From an uncultured Lachnospiraceae bacterium (GTDB lineage Bacteria > Bacillota > Clostridia > Lachnospirales > Lachnospiraceae), in contig CAJTOW010000103.1 of assembly GCA_910577655.1 (NCBI GenBank), positions 1-14,088 on the forward strand: a stretch of 14,088 nt of DNA. The letters run 5' to 3'. Positions within the stretch are counted from its first letter, which is position 1. Each line of letters opens with the position of its first letter. A program made the position numbers and the translations under genes. A model generated the notes under the pieces. The model made no database searches and was not told where the DNA came from. It saw nothing but the letters and a program-made list of their open reading frames with translations. Shown here one piece after another: positions 6,459 to 13,898 of the stretch.

Positions 6459-8459
6459 ATGGAACAGAATCATAATAATTACCGCGGCACCAGTAACTCC
6501 AGGTCAAGAAGCAGCTCAGCCGGAAGAAGCACATCCGGAGGCTCTGCAAGGAGCAGTACCTCAAGGAGCAGTACCTCCGGCCAGACCCGGCCAAGGGCAT
6601 CCGGTTCCGCCCGCAGTTCCTCCACCCGCCGCAGCGGCACGACTTCTTACCGGGGGACCTACGGAACCCATTCCAGCCACTCCGGCCACGGCACCTCCTA
6701 CGGAGGAAGACGGCGCAAGGGGCGTGGCGGACCGGAGTTCTTCAAGATCGCGGCGGCAGGAGTGTTGCTGATCATCGCCATCAGCATTATCGTATTCCTG
6801 GTCAAAGGGATCGGCGCCAAAACGCCGGAAGAGACGGAGCTGCCGACGGAAGAGACTACAACCGAGCCGGAGACCGAGCTTCAGAAGGAGGTTATGGTAG
6901 ACGGGATCAATATCACGGGTATGTCCAGGGAAGATGCCAAGAATGCTATTCTGAAAAATTACCCCTGGGGCATGAAGGTGACCTGGGAGGACGACACCTA
7001 TGAAGTGAAGGATCTGATGGGAGAGAAGGTGGACGCACTTCTGGTGGAGATCTTCCAGGGGGAACCAAAGGAAAACTATACCCTGGATACTTCCGGACTG
7101 GAGGAGGCTGTCCGGGCAGAGGCCGCATCCGCAGCCGCCTTGTGGGACCGGAAGGCGAAGAATGGTTCCATATCCGGTTATGACGCATCCTCAGACAGCT
7201 TCACATTCTCAGGGGCAGAACAGGGACGTGCCTTAGACCAGGATAAGCTGGCTGCCGATATCCAGGCAGCGCTGGACAAGAAGGATTTCGACGCAGTCAT
7301 CGCGGCAGTGGTCAATCCGGTAGAACCAGAGTTCTCCGAGGCCACAGCCAAGGAAAAATACAAGACCCTGGCGTCATTTACCACCAAGACCACCTCCAAC
7401 AGTAAGCGGAACACCAATGTAAAACTGGCTGCCCAGGCTATCAATGGCAAGATCCTGCAGCCAGGAGAGGAGTTCTCCTTCAACGAGACCGTAGGGCAGA
7501 GAACCGCGGAGAAGGGCTACCAGGGCGCGGCCGCCTACAACAACGGGGAAGTGGTGGAAGAGATCGGCGGAGGCGTGTGCCAGGTATCCTCAACCTTGTA
7601 CAACGTAGTCCTTCAGGCCGGTCTTAAGACTACCGTGCGCAGATCCCACACTTACGAACCGTCCTATGTGACGCCGGGAACAGATGCCACGGTCAGCTGG
7701 GGCGGTCCAGACTACAAGTTCGTGAACAATTCCAGTACGGCCATCGGAATCCGTGCCAGCTACAGCAACCAGACGGTAACCATCTCCCTGTATGGGATCC
7801 CGGTTCTGGAGGAAGGGGTGAAATATTCCCTGAAGTCAACCAAGATCAAGGACATTGATCCGCCGGCTCCCACCTATGAGGAGGACGGCACCGTGGAGCC
7901 GGGGGCGGAGAAGGTGAAGAGCAGCGGCTCCAAGGGAAGCTACTGGGAGACCCGCCTGGTGGTCACAAAGGACGGGGAGGTAGTCAGCCAGGATGTGGAC
8001 CATACCGTCACATATAAGGGACATGCCCCGGTAGTCCTGCGCAATACATCCGGGACATTGGCGCCCACAGATCCTTCCGATGCTTTGGCAGGAGAGAGCA
8101 CCATTGATCCGAACGGAGTGGCCTCCATAGCACCGGAGGGTGCCGGGGACGGTATTCCCGGCGGGATAGCAGGGACGACAGCGGCACCGGCAGGTCCGGC
8201 AGGACCGGCAGGCCCCGGTGTAGACCGGCCGTCAGAAACATCAGGACCCGGTTCTTCCTTAAGCGCTCCCGGGGATTCCGGCCAGCAGAACCGTCCGTCA
8301 TCGGCACCGGTACCAGACACCAGTGCACAGGCGCCGGCAGAGCAGCCGGGGACGCCCACACCGGCTCCCGGCGGCAACAGTCCGGCAGGTCCGGCATCTG
8401 TTCCCCCACAAGAGACAGCACCGGCCGAGCAGATCATCGCGCCCATGCCGGGAGTATAG
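6459..8459 (+). CDS. Membrane-anchored VanW / G5-domain cell-wall protein
   Basis: 666 residues. 1-90 is a Ser/Arg/Gly-rich cytoplasmic tail with no hydrophobic residues in series. 94-118 is a single transmembrane helix after an Arg/Lys-rich stop, so the rest is outside. About 144-290 resembles the peptidoglycan-binding PG_binding_4 repeat common in this family, about 306-447 is the VanW domain (conserved GGGVCQVSSTLYN and RRSHTYEPSYV), and about 455-530 is G5-like. 531-666 is a Pro/Ala/Gly/Ser-rich tail with PAG triplets. VanW is named for a gene of vancomycin-resistance clusters, but no other van gene is here; this form is a general envelope protein of Clostridia, and its activity is unknown. 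ATG 6459 was chosen because AGGTGA stands 5 nt upstream; GTG 6450 has no ribosome site. The gene is monocistronic. Confidence 0.88.
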   Translation: MEQNHNNYRGTSNSRSRSSSAGRSTSGGSARSSTSRSSTSGQTRPRASGSARSSSTRRSGTTSYRGTYGTHSSHSGHGTSYGGRRRKGRGGPEFFKIAAAGVLLIIAISIIVFLVKGIGAKTPEETELPTEETTTEPETELQKEVMVDGINITGMSREDAKNAILKNYPWGMKVTWEDDTYEVKDLMGEKVDALLVEIFQGEPKENYTLDTSGLEEAVRAEAASAAALWDRKAKNGSISGYDASSDSFTFSGAEQGRALDQDKLAADIQAALDKKDFDAVIAAVVNPVEPEFSEATAKEKYKTLASFTTKTTSNSKRNTNVKLAAQAINGKILQPGEEFSFNETVGQRTAEKGYQGAAAYNNGEVVEEIGGGVCQVSSTLYNVVLQAGLKTTVRRSHTYEPSYVTPGTDATVSWGGPDYKFVNNSSTAIGIRASYSNQTVTISLYGIPVLEEGVKYSLKSTKIKDIDPPAPTYEEDGTVEPGAEKVKSSGSKGSYWETRLVVTKDGEVVSQDVDHTVTYKGHAPVVLRNTSGTLAPTDPSDALAGESTIDPNGVASIAPEGAGDGIPGGIAGTTAAPAGPAGPAGPGVDRPSETSGPGSSLSAPGDSGQQNRPSSAPVPDTSAQAPAEQPGTPTPAPGGNSPAGPASVPPQETAPAEQIIAPMPGV

Positions 8460-8464
8460 TAGTA

Positions 8465-8618
8465 CTCCATCCGGCCAGTAATCAGACTTTCAGCACCGCC
8501 TATTTTGCCATCTGCCGCGTTGTCGTCAGTCAACGATGCCACCGCATCGCCTCCTTCCTCCGCCTTGCAGACTGACAAAATATTCGGCACTGGCAGTCTG
8601 ATTACTGGCCGGATGGAG
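8465..8618. repeat. 154-bp palindromic element with 24-bp perfect inverted ends, abutting the VanW stop codon
   Basis: CTCCATCCGGCCAGTAATC... (8465-8488) is perfectly complementary to 8595-8618. The 106-nt interior holds further stems: CGTTG with CAACG, CGATGC with GCATCG around a CACC loop, and an A/T-rich pair, TATTTTGCCA with TGACAAAATA (9 of 10). It begins 5 nt after the stop codon. The flanking octamers TAGTAGTA and CAGTAGAA agree at 6 of 8 positions. Its ends differ from the GYAACAG family, so it is a separate kind of repeat. No T-run follows on the plus strand. Confidence 0.75.
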
Positions 8619-8648
8619 CAGTAGAAGAATGACAGAAAAATAACAGAA

Positions 8649-8731
8649 AAAGCTGTGAAGAAAGTCAGATACCATGCAGAGATGGAGTACCAGGTATTCC
8701 AGAAGGCAGAAAGGACTTTTTTCACAGCTTT
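8649..8731 (+). terminator. Long imperfect inverted repeat, possible VanW terminator
   Basis: AAAGCTGTGAAGAAAGTC (8649-8666) pairs with 8714-8731 at 17 of 18 positions around a 47-nt loop that can itself fold. The 3' arm contains T6, and CCTGTTTTTAG follows. It lies 190 nt past the VanW stop codon, beyond the 154-bp palindrome, so it could be the displaced original terminator. The long loop is unusual for a terminator, so a repeat is the alternative. Confidence 0.45.
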
Positions 8732-8851
8732 CCTGTTTTTAGCAGTTTTCTGTATGCTTAGAGTTTCTGGCTTTGGAACTTAAGCAAGCCTGGGAAACTT
8801 TTTTCAGAGTGTACCTTCCGGAATATCACCCCGGTGGATGATGACATTGTA

Positions 8852-8894
8852 GTAACAGTTCAGACGGGCCATCTTCCTGTCCCGGAAAAGCGAC
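8852..8894. mobile_element. 43-bp mini-insertion with perfect 8-bp target duplication ACATTGTA
   Basis: The left end is GTAACAGTTCAGACGGGCC; the right end, read inward, is GTCGCTTTTCCGGGACAGG. It is bounded exactly by ACATTGTA at 8844-8851 and 8895-8902. The inverted ends are poorer than in the other copies, but an internal CGGG/CCCG pair remains. It lies about 40 bp upstream of the nifJ -35. Confidence 0.65.
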
Positions 8895-8936
8895 ACATTG
8901 TATGGGAAATAATACGTGATTTTGCTGTTTTCTTGT

Positions 8937-8964
8937 TTGCAATTTGTTAAAAAGTTGGTATAAT
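8937..8964 (+). promoter_or_regulatory. Strong sigma-A promoter of nifJ
   Basis: TTGCAA (8937-8942), a 16-nt spacer, and TATAAT (8959-8964) preceded by TGG, an extended -10. Start near 8971; leader about 154 nt. Confidence 0.75.
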
Positions 8965-8970
8965 ATTGCT

Positions 8971-9124
8971 AGGTCCGTCTGCCTGTTGAAGGTCGCGTGT
9001 CTGAAATTTCCGCAGTCTGCACGCCCCGGGGCGGATGTATGATTCCGGCCCAGGCCGGATGGATATTTCCCGGAGGACCTTTCCGGGACAAGCAATATTC
9101 ACATATTTGTAGGAGGAAAACCAA
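8971..9124 (+). promoter_or_regulatory. Folded 5' leader of nifJ
   Basis: Three stems are visible: TCCGC/GCGGA (9009-9013 with 9030-9034), TCCGGC/GCCGGA with a CCAG tetraloop (9044-9059), and TCCCGGA/TCCGGGA (9068-9074 with 9082-9088). The loop of the last, GGACCT (9075-9080), is perfectly complementary to AGGTCC at 8971-8976, the predicted 5' end of the RNA. The ribosome site AGGAGG (9111-9116) follows 22 nt after the last stem. No known riboswitch class is recognised. Confidence 0.5.
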
Positions 9125-12100
9125 ATGGCAAGAAAAATGAAAACCATGGATGGTAACCAGGCTGCAGCTCATGCTTCGTATGCGTTTACCGAAGTAGCAG
9201 CTATGTATCCCATCACTCCTTCTTCCGTTATGCCGGAGCATACGGATGAATGGGCAACCGAAGGCAGGAAGAATATCTTCGGACGTACTGTTCAGATTAC
9301 CGAGATGCAGTCTGAGGCAGGTGCGGCAGGTGCCGTTCATGGCTCTCTGGTAGCAGGTGCCCTTACCACTACCTACACCGCATCCCAGGGTCTGTTACTG
9401 ATGATCCCGGATCTGTACAAGATCGCGGGCGAACAGCTCCCGGGCGTGATCGATGTATCTGCACGTGCAGTATCATCCCACGCGCTGAACATTTTTGGTG
9501 ACCATTCTGACGTGTATGCATGCCGCCAGACCGGCTGCGCAATGCTGTGCGGCTCCAGCGTACAGGAAGTCATGGATCTGACTCCGGTTGCGCACCTTTC
9601 CGCAATCAAGGGCAAGGTTCCGTTCATCAACTTCTTTGACGGTTTCCGTACTTCCCATGAGATCCAGAAGATCGAGACCTGGGATTATGATGATCTTGCC
9701 GAGATGGCTGACTGGGATGCGATCGCCGAGTACCGCAAGAATGCCATGAACCCCAACAATCCTTGCCAGAAGGGTTCTGCACAGAATCCGGATATCTTCT
9801 TCCAGGCAAGAGAAGCATGCAACCCGTACTATGACGCACTTCCGGAAGTAGTCCAGATGTATATGGATAAGGTCAATGCCAAGATCGGCACTGATTACAA
9901 GCTGTTCAACTACTACGGTGCACCGGACGCAGAGCACATCATCATCGCTATGGGTTCTGTCAATGATACCATTGAGGAAACCATTGACTACATGGTGAAG
10001 ACAAGCGGAGCCAAGGTCGGTGTCGTGAAGGTACGTCTGTACAGACCGTTCAGCGCCAAGGCCCTGATCGATGTGATCCCGGATACTGTGAAGCAGATCA
10101 GTGTTCTGGACAGAACCAAAGAGCCGGGTTCCCTGGGCGAGCCGCTGTATCTGGATGTGGTCGCAGCTCTTAAAGGAACTAAGTTTGACGGCGTGAAGAT
10201 CTTCGGCGGACGTTACGGCCTTGGTTCCAAGGACACTACTCCGTCCCAGGTTGTTGCTATCTTCAACAACACGGAGAAGGCACATTTCACTACCGGTATC
10301 GTAGATGATGTGACCAATCTGTCCCTGCCGGTTGGCGCTCCCCTGGTTACCACTCCGGAGGGAACCACCAACTGTAAGTTCTGGGGTCTGGGTGCAGACG
10401 GTACCGTAGGCGCCAACAAGAACTCCATCAAGATCATCGGCGACAATACCGATATGTACGCACAGGCATACTTTGATTACGACTCCAAGAAGTCCGGCGG
10501 TGTGACCATGTCCCACCTGCGCTTCGGCCATAAGAAGATCAAATCCACCTACCTGATTCACCAGGCCAACTTTGTGGCATGCCACAATCCGGCATATGTA
10601 CGTAAGTACAACATGGTTCAGGAGCTGGTTGACGGCGGTACTTTCCTGCTGAACTGCGCATGGTCCGCCCAGGAGCTGGAGCAGCATCTGCCGGGTCAGG
10701 TGAAGAAGTTCATCGCTGACCACAATATCAACCTGTACACCATCGACGGTGTGAAGATCGGTATCGAGACCGGCATGGGCCCGACCCGTATCAACACCAT
10801 TCTCCAGTCCGCATTCTTCAAGCTGACCGGCATCATCCCCGAGGAGAAAGCCATCCAGCTGATGAAGGACGCAGCCCAGAAGACCTACGGCCGTAAGGGC
10901 GAGGACGTTGTCAAGAAGAACTGGGCAGCTATTGATGCTGGCGCTACCGGCGTTGTGAAGATCGATGTTCCCGAGTCCTGGAAGAACTGCGAGGACGAGG
11001 GCCTTGATTACAAGGTAGTATCCGGCACAAGAAAAGATGTTGTTGATTTCGTAAACAACATCCAGACCAAGGTTTCCGCCCAGGAGGGCAACAGCCTGCC
11101 GGTATCCGCATTCAAGGATTATGTAGACGGTTCCACTCCCTCCGGCTCCTCCGCATATGAGAAGCGCGGCATCGCAGTGGATGTTCCTGTATGGAATCCG
11201 GATAATTGTATCCAGTGTAACTTCTGTTCCTATGTCTGCCCCCATGCTGTAGTGCGTCCGGTGGCTATGACTGAGGAAGAGGCTGCAGGTCTGCCGGAAG
11301 GCACCAAAACCCTGCCCATGACCGGCATGCCCCAGTACAAGTTCATGATCAGTATCTCTGCTCTTGACTGTACCGGATGCGGCTCCTGCGCAAATGTATG
11401 TCCCGGCAAGAAGGGCGAGAAGGCTCTTACCATGGACAAGCTGGCAGCACATCTGGACGAGCAGCAGGTATTTGACTACACCGTTACCCTTCCGGTTAAG
11501 AATGATGTTGTTGAGAAGTTCAAAGAGACCACGGTTAAGGGAAGCCAGTTCAAGCAGCCGCTCCTTGAGTACTCAGGCGCATGCGCAGGCTGCGGCGAGA
11601 CTCCTTATGCCAAGCTGGTTACCCAGCTGTTCGGCGACAGAATGTATATTGCCAACGCAACCGGATGTTCCTCCATCTGGGGCAACTCTTCACCGTCCAC
11701 ACCTTACACGGTCAATGCCAAGGGCCAGGGCCCTGCATGGGATAACTCCCTGTTCGAGGACAACGCAGAGTTCGGTTACGGCATGCTGCTGGCACAGAAC
11801 GCTATCCGTGATGAGCTGAAGGAGAAGGTAGAGGCTGTGGCTGCCAATGAGAAGGCTACCGACGAGATGAAGGCTGCCTGCAAAGAGTGGCTGGATACCT
11901 TCGGCATCGGCGCACTGAACGGCGCGGCTACCGACAAGCTGGTTGCTGCTCTCGAGGGCGTAGACTGCGATACCTGCAAGTACATCGTGGCCAACAAGAA
12001 CTATCTGGGCAAGAAGTCCCAGTGGATCTTCGGCGGTGACGGATGGGCGTACGATATCGGCTTCGGCGGTCTGGACCATGTACTGGCATCCGGCAAGGAT

Positions 12101-12664
12101 ATCAATGTGATGGTATTTGATACCGAGGTGTATTCCAACACTGGCGGACAGTCCTCCAAGGCTACCAAGACCGGTGCTGTGGCCCAGTTCGCAGCTGCCG
12201 GTAAGGAGACCAAGAAGAAGGATCTTGCAAGCATTGCAATGTCTTACGGCTATGTATATGTGGCACAGATCTCCATGGGCGCTGACATGGCACAGACCAT
12301 CAAGGCTATCGCAGAGGCAGAAGCATATCCGGGTCCGTCCCTGATCCTTGCTTACGCTCCCTGTATCAACCATGGTATCAAGAAGGGCATGTCCAAGGCA
12401 CAGACTGAGGAGAAGCTGGCTGTTGAGACCGGTTACTGGAACAACTTCCGCTTCAATCCAGCTGCAGAGAACCGCTTCTCCTTAGACAGCAAGGCGCCGA
12501 AGATGGAAGGCTATCAGGACTTCTTAAAGGGTGAGGTTCGTTACGCATCCCTGGCTATGAAGAATCCGGAGAGAGCGGCTAAGCTGTTCGCTAAGAACGA
12601 GGCTGAGGCTAAGGAAAGATATGAGTATCTGTCCAAGCTGGTTGCTCTGTATGGGAATGAATAA
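9125..12664 (+). CDS. nifJ: Pyruvate:ferredoxin (flavodoxin) oxidoreductase
   Basis: 1179 residues, the normal size of the single-chain homodimeric enzyme. It converts pyruvate, CoA and two oxidised ferredoxins to acetyl-CoA, CO2 and two reduced ferredoxins in the cytoplasm, the main step from glycolysis to acetyl-CoA and H2 in such anaerobes. Near the N-terminus is the YPITPSS pyruvate/TPP-site motif. The two ferredoxin-type 4Fe-4S sites use C695, C698, C701, C705 and C749, C752, C755, C759. The proximal cluster ligands are C820, C823, C848 and C1080. The TPP/Mg motif GDGWAYDIGFGG is at 971-982. All cluster ligands are present, so it should be active; it will be oxygen-sensitive. Start ATG 9125 follows AGGAGG at 9111-9116 (8-nt spacing). 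Very strong codon bias, its own extended -10 promoter and its own terminator indicate a highly expressed single-gene unit. Confidence 0.98.
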   Translation: MARKMKTMDGNQAAAHASYAFTEVAAMYPITPSSVMPEHTDEWATEGRKNIFGRTVQITEMQSEAGAAGAVHGSLVAGALTTTYTASQGLLLMIPDLYKIAGEQLPGVIDVSARAVSSHALNIFGDHSDVYACRQTGCAMLCGSSVQEVMDLTPVAHLSAIKGKVPFINFFDGFRTSHEIQKIETWDYDDLAEMADWDAIAEYRKNAMNPNNPCQKGSAQNPDIFFQAREACNPYYDALPEVVQMYMDKVNAKIGTDYKLFNYYGAPDAEHIIIAMGSVNDTIEETIDYMVKTSGAKVGVVKVRLYRPFSAKALIDVIPDTVKQISVLDRTKEPGSLGEPLYLDVVAALKGTKFDGVKIFGGRYGLGSKDTTPSQVVAIFNNTEKAHFTTGIVDDVTNLSLPVGAPLVTTPEGTTNCKFWGLGADGTVGANKNSIKIIGDNTDMYAQAYFDYDSKKSGGVTMSHLRFGHKKIKSTYLIHQANFVACHNPAYVRKYNMVQELVDGGTFLLNCAWSAQELEQHLPGQVKKFIADHNINLYTIDGVKIGIETGMGPTRINTILQSAFFKLTGIIPEEKAIQLMKDAAQKTYGRKGEDVVKKNWAAIDAGATGVVKIDVPESWKNCEDEGLDYKVVSGTRKDVVDFVNNIQTKVSAQEGNSLPVSAFKDYVDGSTPSGSSAYEKRGIAVDVPVWNPDNCIQCNFCSYVCPHAVVRPVAMTEEEAAGLPEGTKTLPMTGMPQYKFMISISALDCTGCGSCANVCPGKKGEKALTMDKLAAHLDEQQVFDYTVTLPVKNDVVEKFKETTVKGSQFKQPLLEYSGACAGCGETPYAKLVTQLFGDRMYIANATGCSSIWGNSSPSTPYTVNAKGQGPAWDNSLFEDNAEFGYGMLLAQNAIRDELKEKVEAVAANEKATDEMKAACKEWLDTFGIGALNGAATDKLVAALEGVDCDTCKYIVANKNYLGKKSQWIFGGDGWAYDIGFGGLDHVLASGKDINVMVFDTEVYSNTGGQSSKATKTGAVAQFAAAGKETKKKDLASIAMSYGYVYVAQISMGADMAQTIKAIAEAEAYPGPSLILAYAPCINHGIKKGMSKAQTEEKLAVETGYWNNFRFNPAAENRFSLDSKAPKMEGYQDFLKGEVRYASLAMKNPERAAKLFAKNEAEAKERYEYLSKLVALYGNE

Positions 12665-12812
12665 GAAAAACACAGGATAAAGGAAACTGACGGGATACCT
12701 GCAGGTCCTTGTGACGGATCTGTAGGTGCCGGAGATACAGAAGAACAACAATGAACGGATAAATAGCAGGCTGTCCGGATAAGCTGGACGGATGCGCAGA
12801 TTAGGCAAAAAG
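12665..12812. other. Gene-free nifJ 3' region
   Basis: No gene is seen. It contains the palindrome ACCTGCAGGT (about 12697-12706) and a small GTCC/GGAC hairpin (about 12774-12790). Together with the terminator and the tandem repeats it fills the 351 bases between nifJ and the toxin-antitoxin operon. Confidence 0.5.
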
Positions 12813-12866
12813 GGAGCCGCGGTTCCATGGGTGGGAGACCATCCCTGGAAACTGCGGCTCCTTTTG
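12813..12866 (+). terminator. Rho-independent terminator of nifJ
   Basis: GGAGCCGC (12813-12820) pairs with GCGGCTCC (12854-12861). The stem continues through GGTTCCA/TGGAAACT (one bulge) to an inner GGG/CCC pair, and TTTTGT follows. It lies about 150 nt after the stop codon. Confidence 0.85.
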
Positions 12867-12916
12867 TACATTGTGGTCTGCGGAGAGGATTTGTGATGTT
12901 CTGTATATAAGAATCT

Positions 12917-13012
12917 GAAAGCAGCTTGTAACATGTTTCTGATGAAAAGAAAGCAGCCGGTAATATATTTCTGGCGAAAAGAAAGCGGCTGATTACATGT
13001 TTCCGGTATAAA
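12917..13012. repeat. Three tandem imperfect 32-nt repeats
   Basis: Units 12917-12948, 12949-12980 and 12981-13012 each begin GAAAGC, carry a TTRCATGTTTC-like core (the middle unit has TAATATATTTC) and end in an A-rich run. They are directly abutting with no spacers, and end 3 nt before the last codon of the antitoxin gene. They are unrelated to the GYAACAG family. Confidence 0.75.
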
Positions 13013-13015
13013 GAA

Positions 13016-13318
13016 TCAGCTGTTTTTTAACGGTACTACAGCCAGGGTTTTGCCCAGAGGGGCCAATAGTTTGAGGATCGTATCCAGCTGGGGACTGGTG
13101 CGGCCTTTTTCCATCCTGGCTATGATCGGCTGTTTCACTCCGCTCAGTTCCTCCAGCTTCTTCTGGGAAAGTCCCTTTTCCTGTCTTGCTTTGATCATCT
13201 CGCCGATGATGGCAACTCTTAAATCACTTGCCGCGATCTCTTCCGGAGTGAAAAGTTCCTTCTCTACATCCTCCCAGCGGTGTCCCATGGAACTATGAGT
13301 GCTTTTGTTTTCATTCAT
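13016..13318 (-). CDS. higA: HigA-type antitoxin, XRE helix-turn-helix
   Basis: 100 residues. About 47-90 is a Cro/C1-type helix-turn-helix (GLSQKKLEELSGVKQPIIARMEKG in outline: SQKKLEELSG turn, recognition helix VKQPIIARME). Residues 1-40 form an acidic, less ordered N-terminus that may contact the toxin. Such antitoxins bind and neutralise the toxin and repress their own operon. Start ATG 13316-13318 has AAAGGAG 9 nt upstream. It overlaps the toxin stop by 4 nt (ATGA), which indicates translational coupling. Toxin-first order is typical of HigBA. Confidence 0.88.
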   Translation of the reverse strand: MNENKSTHSSMGHRWEDVEKELFTPEEIAASDLRVAIIGEMIKARQEKGLSQKKLEELSGVKQPIIARMEKGRTSPQLDTILKLLAPLGKTLAVVPLKNS

Positions 13319-13674
13319 AACCGGCTACTCCTTTCTTTGAAATCAGCCAGTTCTTTCCTGGCGCGCATAATCTCCCTGCATGGTGTCTTTTGTGTGGTTT
13401 TCATAAAGTGGTGGAGCAGGACGAAACCGCTGTCTGCCCACGCCGCGAATAATACCCGGTCTCTCAAAGGCCTCAGCTCCCATATATCCCCGGACAGATG
13501 CCTGATATAAGGCTCTCCGGCAGCAGTACCGTATGTAGCCAGTGCCTTGATATAATCCTGGATCTTGGTCAGTTTGATCCGGCTGTCCTTGTCGCCTTTC
13601 TGGCTTAATGCTTTCAGGTATTCGTATATGGGCTCTTTGCCATTCTTATCTTTGTAGAAAATGATATCGTACAT
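13315..13674 (-). CDS. higB: RelE/HigB (Gp49-like) toxin
   Basis: 119 residues, the usual size of the phage-derived Gp49-like/HigB branch of the RelE/ParE superfamily, whose studied members cleave mRNA on the ribosome. The core block is IWELRPLRDRVLFAAW followed by VLLHHFMKTTQKTP and a C-terminal REIMRARKELADF helix; the basic/aromatic residues in these blocks are the expected active surface. Start ATG 13672-13674 follows AGGAGG at 7 nt. It is co-transcribed with the antitoxin gene and overlaps it by 4 nt. It looks intact, with no frameshift. A mini-insertion lies just upstream of the promoter. Confidence 0.88.
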   Translation of the reverse strand: MYDIIFYKDKNGKEPIYEYLKALSQKGDKDSRIKLTKIQDYIKALATYGTAAGEPYIRHLSGDIWELRPLRDRVLFAAWADSGFVLLHHFMKTTQKTPCREIMRARKELADFKERSSRL

Positions 13675-13688
13675 GTATCTTCCTCCTG

Positions 13689-13717
13689 ATTATACTTTGA
13701 AGTTATTAAAAAGTCAA
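13689..13717 (-). promoter_or_regulatory. Promoter of the higBA operon, overlapping the ribosome site region
   Basis: On the minus strand: TTGACT (13717-13712), an exact 17-nt spacer and TATAAT (13694-13689), near consensus. Between the boxes ACTTT and AAAGT form an inverted repeat that could bind the antitoxin. Transcription would start near 13682, inside the AGGAGG site, leaving a leader of about 8 nt. Confidence 0.75.
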
Positions 13718-13738
13718 TGGTTTTTAGAAACAGAATTT

Positions 13739-13890
13739 GTTACAGTTCACAGGGCGGGGAAAACTGGACAAAAACAGACGTCAAGCTTGCTTGCAAGACT
13801 GTTTTTTGTCTGGTTTTCCACATCGGGCGGACATCCGATGCTTCTTGTCTGGCATAGCCGGACAAGAAGATGCGCCCTGTGAACGATAAC
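13739..13890. mobile_element. 152-bp palindromic MITE-like element with perfect 8-bp target duplication CAGAATTT
   Basis: The 18-bp terminal inverted repeats (GTTACAGTTCACAGGGCG and its partner GTTATCGTTCACAGGGCG) match at 16 of 18 positions. The element is bounded exactly by CAGAATTT at 13731-13738 and 13891-13898. Inside are three hairpins, so the whole folds like a cloverleaf: an imperfect long stem (13758-13818), CATCGG/CCGATG (about 13820-13840), and CTTCTTGTC/GACAAGAAG extended by GGC/GCC (13841-13869). No coding capacity. A second copy begins the window in inverted orientation. It lies 21 bp upstream of the higBA -35. Confidence 0.85.
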
Positions 13891-13898
13891 CAGAATTT

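Noticed and set aside
7940..8725. Minus-strand open frame of 261 residues with a hydrophobic N-terminus
   Set aside because: Runs through the 154-bp palindrome and then antisense to the VanW tail; the Gly/Pro/Ser content mirrors that tail.
9473..11452. Long minus-strand open frame (659 residues) opposite nifJ
   Set aside because: It lies wholly antisense to a clear PFOR, has no ribosome site or domain, and arises from the strong codon bias of nifJ.
12917..13012. CRISPR array
   Set aside because: The 32-nt units abut directly without unique spacers, and no cas gene is present.
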